Source: Scleroderma bovista (Eukaryota > Basidiomycota > Agaricomycetes > Boletales > Sclerodermataceae). From it: 64,000 bases of DNA. Within the stretch, counting starts at the first letter, position 1. Every line of letters begins with the position of its first letter. The notes under the pieces were generated by a model, which saw nothing but the letters and a program-made list of their open reading frames with translations, made no database searches and was not told the origin of the DNA. Below, one piece after another: positions 33,193 to 44,869 of the stretch. Both the position numbers and the translations under genes were made by a program. The DNA is taken from positions 1 through 64,000 of the forward strand of contig JAYMGJ010000583.1 of the NCBI GenBank assembly GCA_037178675.1, read 5' to 3'.

Positions 33193-36100
33193 ATGTCCAG
33201 CGCTATCGACAAGATGGTTCCCGTGTTCACTGGCTCCAACTGGCAGCAGTGGCACACTTCTATGCAGGCCTACCTCCGGGCACAAGGCCAATGGTATGTC
33301 TACTCGACGACGCAACCCATTGCCGGTCATGATGACCATAAGGAATGGGACGACAACATCGAGAGAGTGCTCGGTAATATCACCTTGCACCTTGCCCCCT
33401 CTATCCAGGTCGCTGTCTCCAACCTCGACAACGTTAAGGACGTCTGGGACCACCTAAAGAAGAACTTCGGTGCCCCCAGTATCGGCTCCGCCTACGCCGA
33501 GCTTAGCAAGCTCCTGGCAACTACCATCCCCGCTGGCTCTCACCCCGCTCTGGCTATCACCAAGGTGCTCAGCCACTTTGCTTATCTCAAGGACGCCAGC
33601 TTCGAATTCCCTGCCCCTGTGCAGGCTATGATTATTCTTTGCAAGCTCCCTCCCACTATGGAGGTCGTAGCTCAGATTCTCAGCCAAACGTCGCCAGACG
33701 AGATTAAAAATCTGAAGCCCGACGGGATCATAAAGGCCACCACGCTCTCCTTCGAGCAGAAAGGCACCTCTTCGTGCGCCGGTGGGAAGGGCCCCCAGGC
33801 CAACAAGCTTAGCGCTGTGAAGCGCAAGCCGGCTGACCCCAAATTCGCCCAGCAGCAGCAGCAAGGCAGGTCCAACGGCGGTGCGAGCGGAAACGCTCCT
33901 GCCCAAGGACAGGGAGGCCGCACTCGATGCGGCGGCAAGAAGGCTCGTGCTCACCGCGAGAACAGGCCGCCTTCGCCACTTATGTCCACTATGATGGACC
34001 AGAGCCCACCGTCGACCCTCGCGCCCTGGCTCACACCCCCAGTGCTGCCCACTACGGCCCCCCCGCTTTCGATAATACTATTCGGGCCTTCGATTTGGCA
34101 CACCGTCTGGGGGTAGAGCCCTCCTGCCAAACCATCTGCACCCTCGACCAAGTTGTGTCAATGGCAAGTGCGAACCTGGACCAGCCCGAGGCTGGTCCCT
34201 CCTCGTTGAAGCGCCCTCGTCTCGAGGAGCATCACGATGTATGAGGAGGATGCCATCTCCCATGGGGATGAAGAGCCCTTCGCTCACGAGCCCTTCGCTG
34301 ATGACGAGTTCGATGAGATCGATGTGATGGTCCTCGACCGCTACAACGCGATGTCGATGGCGATGGGCGCGGAGGCCAGCCTTTTCAGGCAAGTACCTTC
34401 TGCACGTGTGCTGATCGACACTGACATGCTCCCTTTACATGTGCGCTATACGCCGTCACTGTATATAGCGAGTAGTAACTATAATATGTCATGTCGTATC
34501 TCGAGTAAAGCATATATCTGTTCGTGTCTGAATGATACACGCTGTGCTGGCTGTAAGGGAAAAATGGTCGACAATAGCGAATTATCTGGTGCCTTCTGGC
34601 TCTTAGACTCTGGCGCATCATGCCACTTTACTGGTGACATAGGTGATTTCGCCTCCTACAACGCGCTAAAGCGAGCACACTACGCCAAAACCGCAAATGG
34701 TGTAGCACTAATTGCTGGCATTGGCACAGTATTACTCCGGTGCCTAGACCACAACTCTGGGGATGAGAAAGTTATTACACTCACCCAAGTGCTCCATATG
34801 CCAGGTGCTACTGCACGCCTTATTTCTATGGGCGAAATGCTCCAGCGTAACTATAGAGTCACTGGCAATAAGCGAGGCATTAGCCTTATTCATAAAGCTG
34901 AACGCCTATGGTTTGGGCCAGACCCAGAAGACGATCGCAACATCATTTTCGGGATTAGATCTATCCCAATAATTAGATCTAACTACATCGCCTCCGTGAG
35001 CAAAGTCGATTACGACATTATGCACTGGAGATTTGGACACCCCTCGAAGGAAGTACTCCGACGCGCGCAAAAACATATGCAGCGCTTTCCAGAGATACAC
35101 TTTCCAACTGAGGATTGTGTTTGCCCTGGATGTGCTCTTGGCAAGATGCCCAATCGAGCTTTCCCAGAGAACGAAAGACGTGCTTCTAAGCCCTTCGAGC
35201 TAGTGCACTCTGATCTCAAATCCTTCCCGGTTACGTCGTACCGGAAGTTTAAATATGTTATCACCTTCTACGACGACTATACCTCTCACGCCTGGACTAT
35301 GCCTCTTCGCTCCAAAGCTGCAGCGATTACGGCTGCCAAAGATTTCCTCGAAATGGTGCGCGTCCAACATGATATGCACATCGTTGGATGGATGTCTGAT
35401 GCCGGCGGAGAATATAAATCCGATCTGTTTGATTGAGCACTCCTTGAGAAAGGAATCAAAATATATCAAAGTGCTCCAAGAACCCCCATGCAGAATGGCC
35501 GCGCCGAGCGTTTAGGGTGCACTCTCATGGATAAAGCTGAGTCTATGCGGCATCAAGCCTGCATCCCTGACTCCTGGTGGGAATTTGCGTTCGCTCACGC
35601 AACTCACCTTTACAACCGTACTCTGGTAGCTCGCCTGCGATGGCGCACCCCCCATGAAATGCTTAAGGGGAAGATGCCTAACATCGACCACCTACGTGTA
35701 TTTGGCTGTGGAGCATTTGTATACCTCCCAGCCTCGGCTCGAGCAAATAAGATGGCTCCCAAGTCGGAGCTTATGACTTATGTCGGTGTTGCCCCTGGCA
35801 ATGAGCGCAACTTTTTGTTTATGTGCTCCACCAATGCAGTGTTTACCGCTGCTCATGCCGTCTTTGATGAGCGTCACTTCCCTCGCTGCCCCAAAAACAG
35901 GCGCGAACCTCTCGAGAACCCTTTCGGAATGGCAAATCCGAAACCTACCACCGATCGACCAGGGAATTCCCCTGATGATACCAACAGTGATGATGATGTG
36001 GAACACGACCATGGCTACCCACATCCCCAAGCGCAGGATGACGATCCAAAGCGCGAGGACCCTGAGGCTCCTGAGGAAGAGCCTAATCAAATAAATCCTC

Positions 36101-38088
36101 CCCGTACGCCATCTCCAGTGCCTCCACCGGCACCGAGAATGCCTTCACCGGCGAGAAATCTGCCACCTCCGGCACCGCAGCGCCCTGGCCGAGCTGAACG
36201 CTGCCAGAATGTGCCGTGACCCCCTGCAGTGAATATCCCTGCCCGCCCCCAACGTGAACGTAGAGCGCCATTGCGCCCCGGTAACGTGTATGGTGAGTGG
36301 CGACATCCCATTGAGCAACTCCGGGATATCGAAAGTGCCTCTCGATGGCAAGAAAAAGTGGGTGAGGCCCCTAGGCCCCCACAACCGGACACACCAGACC
36401 ATGTTCCTGGTGGTTTCCCCGACACCTCTGCAACGCCCAGTGAGGAAGATGTGCAAAAGATGTGCGAGGAAGGGGGAGCAAACCTAGTCCGTTATCTGAT
36501 GGGCAAAGCCCTCGAAACCCGCGACCCTCAATACGAGAGTGTCCACAACTGGTCCTATAAGGACATTGCTCGCTTACCCCAAGCTGAGCAGAAACTCTGG
36601 CGACTTGCTTGCCAAAAAGAGCTCGACGTGCTGCGAAAACGCAAAGTCTTTGAGCTAGTTGACCGTCCCCGAGACTGGAAGGTCATAAAGAATTGATGGG
36701 TCTTCGACGTAAAGTCGGATGGCCGCAAGAAAGCCCGCTTAGTAGCGAAAGGCTTCTCCCAGGTTGAGGGATTAGATTTCGACCAGGTCTTCTCACCAGT
36801 TGTGCGCTTTGAAACAGTGCGCCTCATGCTTGCGCTTGCCGCACTTGAGAACTGGTATATCACTGGACTCGATGTTCGGAGCGCCTACTTGTATGGCAAG
36901 CTCGACGAAGAGATCTACATGGAACAACCCGAAGGGTTTGCAGTTCCCGGGCAAGAGCGCAAAGTGCTCCGCCTCTGGCATGCCCTCTATGGCCTCAAAC
37001 AGGCCGGCCTAGCTTGGTGGCGCACACTCGATGAGTCTCTCAAAGAGCTCGGGTTTGAGCGCCTTAAGTCTGAAGCAGGCATCTTCTTCTACAAGAAGAA
37101 AGGCACCAACATCGTCATCGGTATTATCTACATTGACGACGCACTATTCTGCGGCCCTAACAAAGCTGTTGTTGATGCCATTAAGGCGCAGTTCATGCGC
37201 AAATGGGAGTGCAGAGACCTTGGAGAACCTAAGGAGTTCCTCTGAATGCGAATCACTCACAAAGGTCGCGCTATCCACTTGGACCAATGCGCGTACCTCC
37301 AAAAGATCATCGAACGCTGCGGCATGCTCAATGCAAAGTCCGCAAGCACCCCACTGCTGGCTGGCTACTATGCTGCCAAGAATACAGAGCCTGTTGATGC
37401 GGAACTCCGCTCCCGTTTCCAGACGGTTATTGGGTCCCTCCTGTACCTCATGTTAGGCACTAGGCCTGACATTTCCTTTGCAGTCACGCATCTCTCGCGC
37501 CATGCCACGAACCCATCCCAGGACCACCTGTCCAAAGCACTTTATATCTGTCGCTACTTGATTGGTACACCTAATTACTCCCTAGTGTACAATGGTGGAT
37601 CCGGTGCTGGCCTGATTGCATGCACGGACTCAGATTGGGGATCAGACCCTATCTCTCGCCTCTCGCAGACAGGCTTCTACCTGAAACTTGCAGATGGCTT
37701 GATCAGTTGGACTTCTTGTGCACAGAAGACCATTGCATACTCGTCCACTGAGGCCAAATACATGGCTTTGAGCGATTGCGCTCGCCAAGTTACCTGGATT
37801 CGAAGTTTGCTCGGTGAGCTCGGCTATAAGCTGAAAGCTATCCCGATTTGCGGTGATAATCAGGGGTCCATATTCATGGCATCCAACCCTGTAATGGAGC
37901 CTCGCTCCAAGCACATCGACATCTGCTACCACGGAATCCGCAAGTCAGTCACGAAAGGTAACGTGGAACTATTCTTTATTGATGGTGGTGAGAATCCCGC
38001 TGATCTGCTCACCAAGAACTTACCCCGCGAGAAATTCGCGAAGTTCAGAGCTCAACTAGGCTTACAGTTTCCCTCTGGCAGCATCTAG
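33193..38088 (+). pseudogene. Copia-A gag-pol polyprotein, copy 1
   Basis: One frame from MSSAIDKMVPVFTGSNWQQW. Gag: VWDHLKKNFGAPS, LSHFAYLKDA; no CCHC knuckle is seen, a Lys/Gln/Gly-rich stretch replaces it. Protease LLDSGASCHFTGD near 34605. Integrase HWRFGHPS ... CVCPGC, then D (HSDLKSFP), D (SDAGGEYKS), E (NGRAERLG). RT with catalytic YIDD at 37129-37140; RNase H with SSTEAKYMAL and HIDI; C-terminus LLTKNLPREKF. Lesions against copy 2: TGA at 35434, 36217, 36694 and 37243 where copy 2 has CGA, a 7-nt loss near 33966 and a 2-nt loss near 34229. Start chosen as the ATG right after a predicted splice acceptor (33181-33183). Confidence 0.93.
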
Positions 38089-38134
38089 CGCCTTATTCGC
38101 TGAAGTGCTCTACGTGCAGCACAGCGATGGGGAG

Positions 38135-38423
38135 TGTTGAAGTCACACGTGCACCTGGCGTAAACCGTTGACGAAGTGCGCACAAGACTGCGACCCATAT
38201 TAGTGTAGACTTAGTAATAGTCCTCTTTAGAGTAGATGTTACATGTCACACGTCACGTGTCACAGTCACGTGTCACACTATTTGTTGTATATAAACAGTG
38301 TCCATCGCTTATATAATATAACAGCTCTTAACCAGCTACCGCTACCATCTCTGGTTGTGCACTCCACGCAAACAGGTGAGTTGGAGTAGCAGTTCCTCTA
38401 TGTACATAGGTATTGCTTCAACA
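38135..38423 (+). repeat. Copia-A copy 1, 3' LTR
   Basis: 289 bp, TGTTGAAGTCACACG to GCTTCAACA, preceded by the polypurine-like GCGATGGGGAG. Contains TATATAAA near 38288 and AACAGGTGAGT near 38370, a strong splice-donor match. Confidence 0.95.
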
Positions 38424-38428
38424 AGGGA
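38424..38428. repeat. Target-site duplication of Copia-A copy 1 (AGGGA), right
   Basis: Identical to 32661-32665; R3 sequence continues beyond it. Confidence 0.9.
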
Positions 38429-40189
38429 AGGGCTTCTGATGGGGATGATATGCGACTGGGGATGGTATTGACTCCTCTTCAGCCTACCACAGTGGTTAGG
38501 AAGAGTCCTGGGATTGAAGAGCGATGATAGATTGATGATGGGGGGGTAATAGCAGTGATGGGACAACAGGGAAGCAAGGGGACAGTTCCTGCTTCAAGAA
38601 TGCGATGGACAGTGATGGGATGGAGTGGACAGAGATGCTAGACTGCGCTTCAGCCTAGAGAAATGATCAGATACAAGATATATCTGATAAACAGCAATAT
38701 AGGAGCTTTAGGCCAGCACTGAGTGACCTACAAGTCCAAAGACAAGGAGGGAGCTTATAGACAGTGAGGGAGAGTGAATGTGGTCGCTTTATTGAGGGGG
38801 AAGCAGACACTTCCTTGCAGCCTTTGGCTGCTGGTTTATATACAGGAGGGGCTGTGGCCCTGTAAGCACAAATGACTAAGTGCTTGGTAAGAGATTGGTA
38901 AGAAATTGGTAAGCGATTGATAAGCAGTGTAATCAGGCTGAGTCATCGATGGGGAGAGCCTGAACAAGCTGCTGAGCAAAGGGAAAGAGCAAAAACATAG
39001 GTAAAAAGGGGTGTATAACCAAGAATATGGAAAAATCATTGCATGGGGCCCAAAAGAGAGGGGGGGAAAGCATGGGATGAGTAGATCGAAGCTAAATGAG
39101 CATATGCGATGACATAATGCATATGAATCATAGGGGCATGAGTCATGAATTGATAAGCAGCATGATAAGCATGATTTGAAGGATGATTGGTAAGTGATTG
39201 GTAAGGGGAGTAATGGGGATTAGTAATGCCAAGAGGGGATGAATAATGCGCAGCAGAGTGAGTCAGAGTGAGTCAGAGTGAGCCAGAGTGACTCTGTGTG
39301 ACTCAGACAGAAGGGAAGCACAACCTGTGATTGATTGAACTTTAGATCTGGAGATGAGCTTCTGAAGCAGTGCCACTGATGGGAGTGGCTGGGGGATAAT
39401 AAAAGAATTGATCCTACCAGAAGAGCAGTGTCAGGGGGCCTGGAATGACAAGTAGAGTCACAGCTGGTCACAGAGTGTCACAAATCCCTTGGATTGAGCT
39501 TCTGTAGAGCAAAAACGTGAAATTTGGTGCTCCCAAAGTGCAGTCTTCCCTTGAGCAGTAAGGGGAAGGTTCTGTACTCTATTAGGGCTCCTAAGAAGGG
39601 TTATAGAGCACTGTTTCATTCGTGTTTGTTGCGGGATAGCAGGGAAGAGAATCGCAAGTAGCAGATTTGATGTGTCCAGGGAAGCGAGATGAATGATAGA
39701 GGGAGATGGATGTGACAGGACTCTGGGATGAAAGGACCATATGCAGAGGACTCAGGAGACACAGAGATGACCAGGTATGAATTTTCAAGTCTAACGATAG
39801 ACTTGAGACGACCAAAGTATGTGCGCGACGCAGGACTGACGAGGAGAACGTGCTGACCGAGAATGAGAGGGACTGAGGGAGAAGGCTGGGAAGATATGTA
39901 CCAGACAGTACACAGGAGCTCAGGGAGAGGCTGTCCCAAGAGCAGGACATAGTTGAGGTCTGCTGCAATAGTGGAGAAACGTTCCAGAGAAAATGCGGAC
40001 TCCATAGTGAGTGATGAAGTGGGTGTCTGGATTGCAGGTGGAATATCTCCGTGGGAAATAAACAGATATACATCGGAACTTGACAGGCAGATAGACCATG
40101 GTCTAGGCTCCATGATGGTATAGTCACATGATTGATAGCTTCAAAAATGGCAGAGCTATTCAAAATATCGGAATGCCGGCACTGGGCGC

Positions 40190-42290
40190 TGTGAGTCAAA
40201 GTGTGGATTTGGGTCGGAGTAATAACCCAAACACAACACCAACAAAGGACTACGAAAATGTGCGAGTGGTGGTTTTCCTCCACGGTGTCCAGAGAGGATG
40301 TGCTGAGGAGGGGAGAAGGGGATCTACACCAACAGGGTGATGCAGACGGTGATGCAGGATACTCCTGGGGTACAGGAGTAATAGAAGACGAAGGGGATAG
40401 GGGTATGGACTCTTCCTAAGGCCTAGGAAGTGTCAAAGCGGGGATTGGGTTGACTGAGACTGAAACAGCGATACTACACCTAGAGATTGGTGCAGCAAAG
40501 GGGCAGGGATGCCTCTGATGTCCAGAGGCGAGGAAGATTGACTGGTATGAAGCCTAGACTCCGCTTGAGCCTAGTATAAAGAACAGATCTTGAATAACTT
40601 GGATAAACTTGACAATATTGAGCCTTTAGACCTTCACTGAAGCCTACAAGGACTCAAAGACTGAAGGGATACTGATTGAGAGAGTCTGAGAGAGGGATAA
40701 TTTCGTGCAATTGGGTCTTCTTTCACTGGGCTGAGCCCAGGGGTTTAAATACATGGGGGGGCACAGCATTAAAGTACAAAAAGAGAAGGGAGTAAGCAGA
40801 ATTTGTCAAGGATTGGTAAGGGATTGGTAAGAGCTTTGTAAGGGGTTTGTAAGCGATCAGTAAGCAAGGGATAAGCAGGAATGAGTAAGCATAGGAAGCA
40901 TGAATAAGCTGCTGAGTAAAGGAATGAGTAAGCTGCATGACAAAATTGATTGGTAAGGGAGTGAGTTATCAGCTGAGTAATATACCAAAAATGCGAAAGG
41001 GATAGAGTAATACTGATGACAAGAGAGCATCAGTAAGCAAGGGATGAGTCACTGCACAGCAGAAGGAGTCATTGATGCACAGCCTAAGAAGTTTGATGGG
41101 GGGCTGTGTACCATCAGGAATTTGATGGGACAACAATGGGGAAGATCTGGGATTAATAGGGGGATTGATCCGAGACAAAACAGCCACAAGAAGGGTACCA
41201 GGGGTCCAGAGGTCTTTTTGGGGGGTCAGCATACACTAAGGTATAGTGCATGTGTTCTAGTGCTGCTGAAGCGCAACCATGGGCTCCCTTGATGAGCTCT
41301 CTTCTGGGAAAGAACGAGAGAGGGTTCTTCTTCCTAATAGCACTATAAAGTGGGGGGAATAACTGTCATGGTGCTGGGGGACGTCGTCTGAAAGTAGGGA
41401 AGCGGATAGAGTATTGAATTTGATGCATCCAGGGAAGTGAGACGAACAACAGAGGAAGATGGACATGGCAAGTATCTGGGAGGAAGGGACCATAGGCTGA
41501 GGGCTCAGGGGACACAGAGACGACCAGAGAAGACTTCTCAAGCTTGACAATAGACCTAAGATGACCAAAGTACATCCTTGACGCAGGACTGACGAGGAGA
41601 ACACGCTGACCGAGAACAAGAGGGACTGAGGGAGCAGGCTGGGAAGATATGTGCCAGGCAGTGCACGGGAACTCTGGGAGAGGCTGTCCTAAGAGCAGGA
41701 CATAGTGGAGATCTGCAGCAATAGCGGAGAAATGATCCAGAGAAAATATGGACTCCATAGTGAGCGATGAAGTGAACGTCTGGATTGCGGGGGGAATATC
41801 TCTGTGGGAAATGAACAGATTTGCATCGAAACTTGACAGGCAGATAGACCACGCTCTAGGCTTTCTGACGGTATAGTCACATGCCTGATAGCTTCAGAAA
41901 CGACGGAGCTATTCAAAATATCGGAATGCTGGCACTGGGCGCCTAAAAATGACATTTGGGTGCTAAAAATCATTTCTTCGCTTTCTCCTTCGTTTCTCCA
42001 TCAATTCTTCGGCTTCTTTGATCGTTCTGGTATGGGAGTTGGACTGCAGACGTGTGCATTCCTTTCTCATACCACAATTGACGCTATTCCTTCAGTTTCT
42101 TCTGCTTCTTGGCGGTTATTGTGCGATAGATGACTGTCTGCATTGGCATTCATCTCTTGCATCAGGATAGTCGTCTTGTGTGATGGATGGCTACGATGAG
42201 GGTCCGTCGTGCTTATCCTTCGCATAAGGATCATTCAATATAGGCGTTATCTTCCATGTTCACTGTACCAAACCTGTTTGGTGCATGACA
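40190..42290. mobile_element. R-family element R2, with 4-bp target duplication
   Basis: 2101 bp from TGTGAGTCAAAG to GTGCATGACA, flanked by GCGC at 40186-40189 and 42291-42294; the undisturbed sequence in R1 reads GGGCGCCTAAA at this place. Inside: a TTTAAATA box near 40744, a minus ORF at about 41850-41366, the palindrome CCAAACCTGTTTGG near the end. TG...CA ends with a short duplication fit an unusually long solo LTR; a non-autonomous element with other integration chemistry is the alternative. Confidence 0.75.
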
Positions 42291-42673
42291 GCGCCTAAAT
42301 TTGACATTTGGGCGCTAAAAATGATTCTTCCTTTTCTCCTTTGTTTCTCTATTGTTTCTTCTGCTTCTTTGGTTGTTCTGGTATGGGAGTTGGACTGCAG
42401 TAGGTTGCATTCCTCTCTCATACTGAAATGATCATCAATCCTTGGATTCTTCTGCTTCTTGGCGGTTCTTGTGTGATAGATGGCTATGATGAGCTTGTAT
42501 TCATTCTTCGCATAAGGATAGTCTTGACTTTGCGTGATATGGATAGCGAGGGCTGTCTGTATCCCTCAAGTCGGGACAATCTTTCAACAGATCTTGGGTG
42601 TGCGTTCGTCACATTAGTTTCATTGGCTAACTTTCTCCATGTCCACAGTACCAAACATGTTTGGTGCGTGACA

Positions 42674-42915
42674 CCATCATGGTGGACATCTGACAGATCT
42701 GGAGCACCAGGTATGACACCAGAAGAACCAACATGTTCACCCACATTGTCACTCGTAGTATGCCTCCTTTTTCTGTCACCCCAAACCAACTTGGCCTTTG
42801 CCAATGCACTGGAAAGACCTTTTTTTCTCTTCTTGCATGTCCGCTGATGGTTGGTATATGCGTTCAACTGTGCGAAAGCTCGTCCACAGGAACATTGGAT
42901 ATTGCCATGGTCCAT
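42674..42915 (-). pseudogene. Plavaka copy 2, N-terminal zinc-finger exon
   Basis: Minus frame from ATG at 42915: MDHGNIQCSCGRAFAQLNAYTNH with a further Cys, a C2H2-like finger, then KRKKGLSSALAKAKLVWGDRKRRHTT, a basic segment. This is the characteristic Plavaka N-terminus, which contacts DNA. R3 starts right at its end and the gene resumes at 32511. Confidence 0.8.
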
Positions 42916-43097
42916 TGCACTTCGGGGGCTCCTGATATCAACTAAGATGCTTCGACTTGAAGTCACAGAGGACGAGGCACAACTTTGACCATGGTGACAC
43001 TTGACGTGTAGTAAATCAGCACATAAAATCATTCTGGGAAATAGTTGTAATAATGGAAATTATGAAAGGGGGGAGAATTACATAAATTTGATTGGTT
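42916..43097. other. Upstream flank of Plavaka copy 2, nothing recognised
   Basis: About 180 bp, presumably 5' untranslated region or promoter of the Plavaka gene; no core promoter motif stands out. Confidence 0.35.
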
Positions 43098-43523
43098 AAA
43101 AGGGCCTGCAAGACGGTCTCATAACTTACACGCATCTAATTAGGCCACCAGCTTGTAACTGTGATGCCTTGACACATGAACACTTGTGATTGAACCTCTT
43201 AGAGAAGATATTCGCTGCTAGGAACGCAGTTCTTGAGCTGGACAATGCTGGAGAATCATTGCAGCTCTGGTATTGGTGCATTGGAGAATTTTCTATGGCC
43301 CTGACCTTGCCAGTGGCTGAGCAACTGATTAGGCCGATCAACAACCAAGGACAACATATATCCCACCAGTTTCTACAACCTCAATGTCTTTGTATGCTGG
43401 CAAACCACCCACGTGGCAGTCATAAGGAAGCAGTAATAATCATCCTTGCAAGAGGGCCATATGTCGGAGAATACGTTGCTCATTGTGCTACAGGTAGATG
43501 TGGATATTTTAGTAAGTTAAACA
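43098..43523 (+). repeat. Inverted repeat partner of 4571-5013, with ORF
   Basis: Contains the plus-strand ORF MNLLEKIFAARNAVLELDN...CATGRCGYFSKLN at 43190-43520, matching the minus ORF at 4925. It stops at the Copia-A LTR inserted at 43524 (AAACA before TGTTGAAGC). Unknown function; protein-level conservation with few disruptive changes. Confidence 0.7.
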
Positions 43524-43811
43524 TGTTGAAGCAATACTTATATACGTAGAGGAACTGCTACTCCAACTCACCTGTTGGGTGGAGTGCACAACCTGAGATG
43601 GTAGCAGTAGCTGGTTAAGAGCTGTTATATTATATAAGTGATGAACACTGTTTATATACAACAAATAGTGTGACACGTGACTGTGACACGTGACATGTAA
43701 CATGTAACATCTACTCTAAAGAGGACTATTACTAAGTCTACACTAATATGGGTTGCAGTCTTGTGCGCACTTCGTTGACGGTTTACGCCGGGTGCACATG
43801 CGACTTCAACA
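43524..43811 (-). repeat. Copia-A copy 3, 3' LTR
   Basis: 288 bp, the reverse complement of the Copia-A LTR (TGTTGAAGC at 43524, CTTCAACA at 43811), followed by CTCCCCCTCGC, the polypurine tract on the minus strand. Confidence 0.93.
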
Positions 43812-44025
43812 CTCCCCCTCGCTGTGCTGCATGTAGAGCACTTCAGCGAATAAGGTGCTAGATGCTGCCAGGGGGAAACTGTAAGCCTAGTTGAGCTCTG
43901 AACTTCACAAATTTCTCATGTGGTAAGTTCTTGGTGAGCAGATCAATGGGATTCTCAGCACCATCAATGAAGAATAGTTCCATGTTACCTTTCGCAACTG
44001 ACTCGCAGATTCCATGAAGGCATGG
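43812..44025 (-). pseudogene. Copia-A copy 3, C-terminus of pol
   Basis: The minus frame reads SVAKGNMELFFIDGAENP, then LLTKNLPHEKFVKFRAQLGL and TAG at about 43860, identical in layout to the end of copies 1 and 2. It is separated from its upstream part (46346-47966) by Copia-B material. Confidence 0.9.
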
Positions 44026-44384
44026 TATGACATGCTACAAAAAATGTTTGAGTCCCTCAGATTCACCTCCAGTGAGGGGAGATGGATTGTCCATCTTTTA
44101 AGCTGAAACAATCTAGAATCGTCTTGACATAGCAGCATTGGGACAAGGTAATGGTTCCTTGTTGATGGTCGTGGACAACCTCCATACCTAGGATTCACCA
44201 TGCTTTGCCTAAGTCCATTATTTCAAAATGGTCCAACAGCTGCAACTTGAGGCATTTGATGACATCAAGGCTCTTTGAGAAAATCAACTTGTTGTCAATG
44301 TAGACAGCAACAATCAATAGGTCACCATCCTCATCCTTGTAAAAAAGACTGTGGTTATCAGAGTACCAACTAACTGGAGCTTTA
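44026..44384 (-). pseudogene. Copia-B reverse transcriptase fragment
   Basis: The minus frame reads KAPVSWYSDNHSLFYKDEDGD, then LLIVAVYIDNKLIFSKSLDV (catalytic motif YIDN, second Asp lost), LLDHFEIMDLGKAW, GMEVVHDHQQGTITLSQ. This is Ty1/Copia RT but clearly different from Copia-A. Stops are present. Its continuation (PLETNMKLVKIDVPEVDAKMYQ) is found displaced at about 46345-46270. Confidence 0.8.
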
Positions 44385-44755
44385 TCACTTATCTATGACA
44401 TCATAGAGATAAGCAGAGACAATGTTCCTTCCAGAACGTTCTTATGGGTCAATCTAGACCGTTTCTTATCTCTTATCATACTTATGATGTACTGTGGTGT
44501 TCTACGAGTTTCTATGAGTTTCTACGAGTTTCCACAGGACTACTATGTTAGGAAGGTACTTATCTACCTGTCCTGTTATGGACATATGGACACTCCATAC
44601 TTTACATGGTCTGTGCGCAGCTCAGACATATAAATACCCTTATGATTCTTGATATAGAGTAGGATTTTACCCACTGTTTATCCTCTACTCTTATACAAGA
44701 GACTCTTAACCCACCTTTGGCATTCACTTCAAGTTTGAACCAACTAACAAGAGTA
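44385..44755 (+). repeat. LTR-like segment of Copia-B
   Basis: AT-rich, with TATAAATA near 44628, a pyrimidine-rich tail and an end at CTAACA. It lies between an inverted RT fragment and a plus-strand integrase fragment of the same lineage. No second copy is present, so boundaries are guesses. Confidence 0.35.
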
Positions 44756-44869
44756 AGTTAGAACTTCATTATCATTCTTGTTAGGCCCACTGTGCTTTCC
44801 CTGTGTATACACTTGGGCAGTGCTTCCCATTACCCTCGACCCTGAGCTCCCTCTTACAGCTTTCACGTC

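Larger units (their letters stand above)
32666..38423 (+). mobile_element. Copia-A retrotransposon copy 1
   Basis: LTRs beginning TGTTGAAGTC and ending GCTTCAACA, AGGGA target duplication, leader with repeats, gag, then protease, integrase, RT and RNase H in Ty1/Copia order. About 5.76 kb. The coding frame has four TGA codons and small deletions, and the 5' LTR lost its promoter region, so it cannot move on its own. Confidence 0.95.
32512..42673. mobile_element. R-family element R3, nested host of Copia-A copy 1 and R2
   Basis: Left part 32512-32660 starts TGTGTGCCTAAGTGAGG, right part ends GTTTGGTGCGTGACA at 42673. Flanking 4-mers are CCGT (32508-32511) and CCAT (42674-42677), a target duplication with one CpG-type change. 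Removing Copia-A copy 1 and R2 leaves about 2.3 kb. It disrupts Plavaka copy 2 between its zinc-finger exon and the next exon. A minus ORF at 40113-39616 (165 codons) matches those of R1 and R2. Confidence 0.7.

Noticed and set aside
41920..42290. Palindrome CCAAACCTGTTTGG near the R end as a Helitron 3' hairpin
   Set aside because: No CTRR end follows, target duplications are present (GCGC), and no Rep/helicase is seen.
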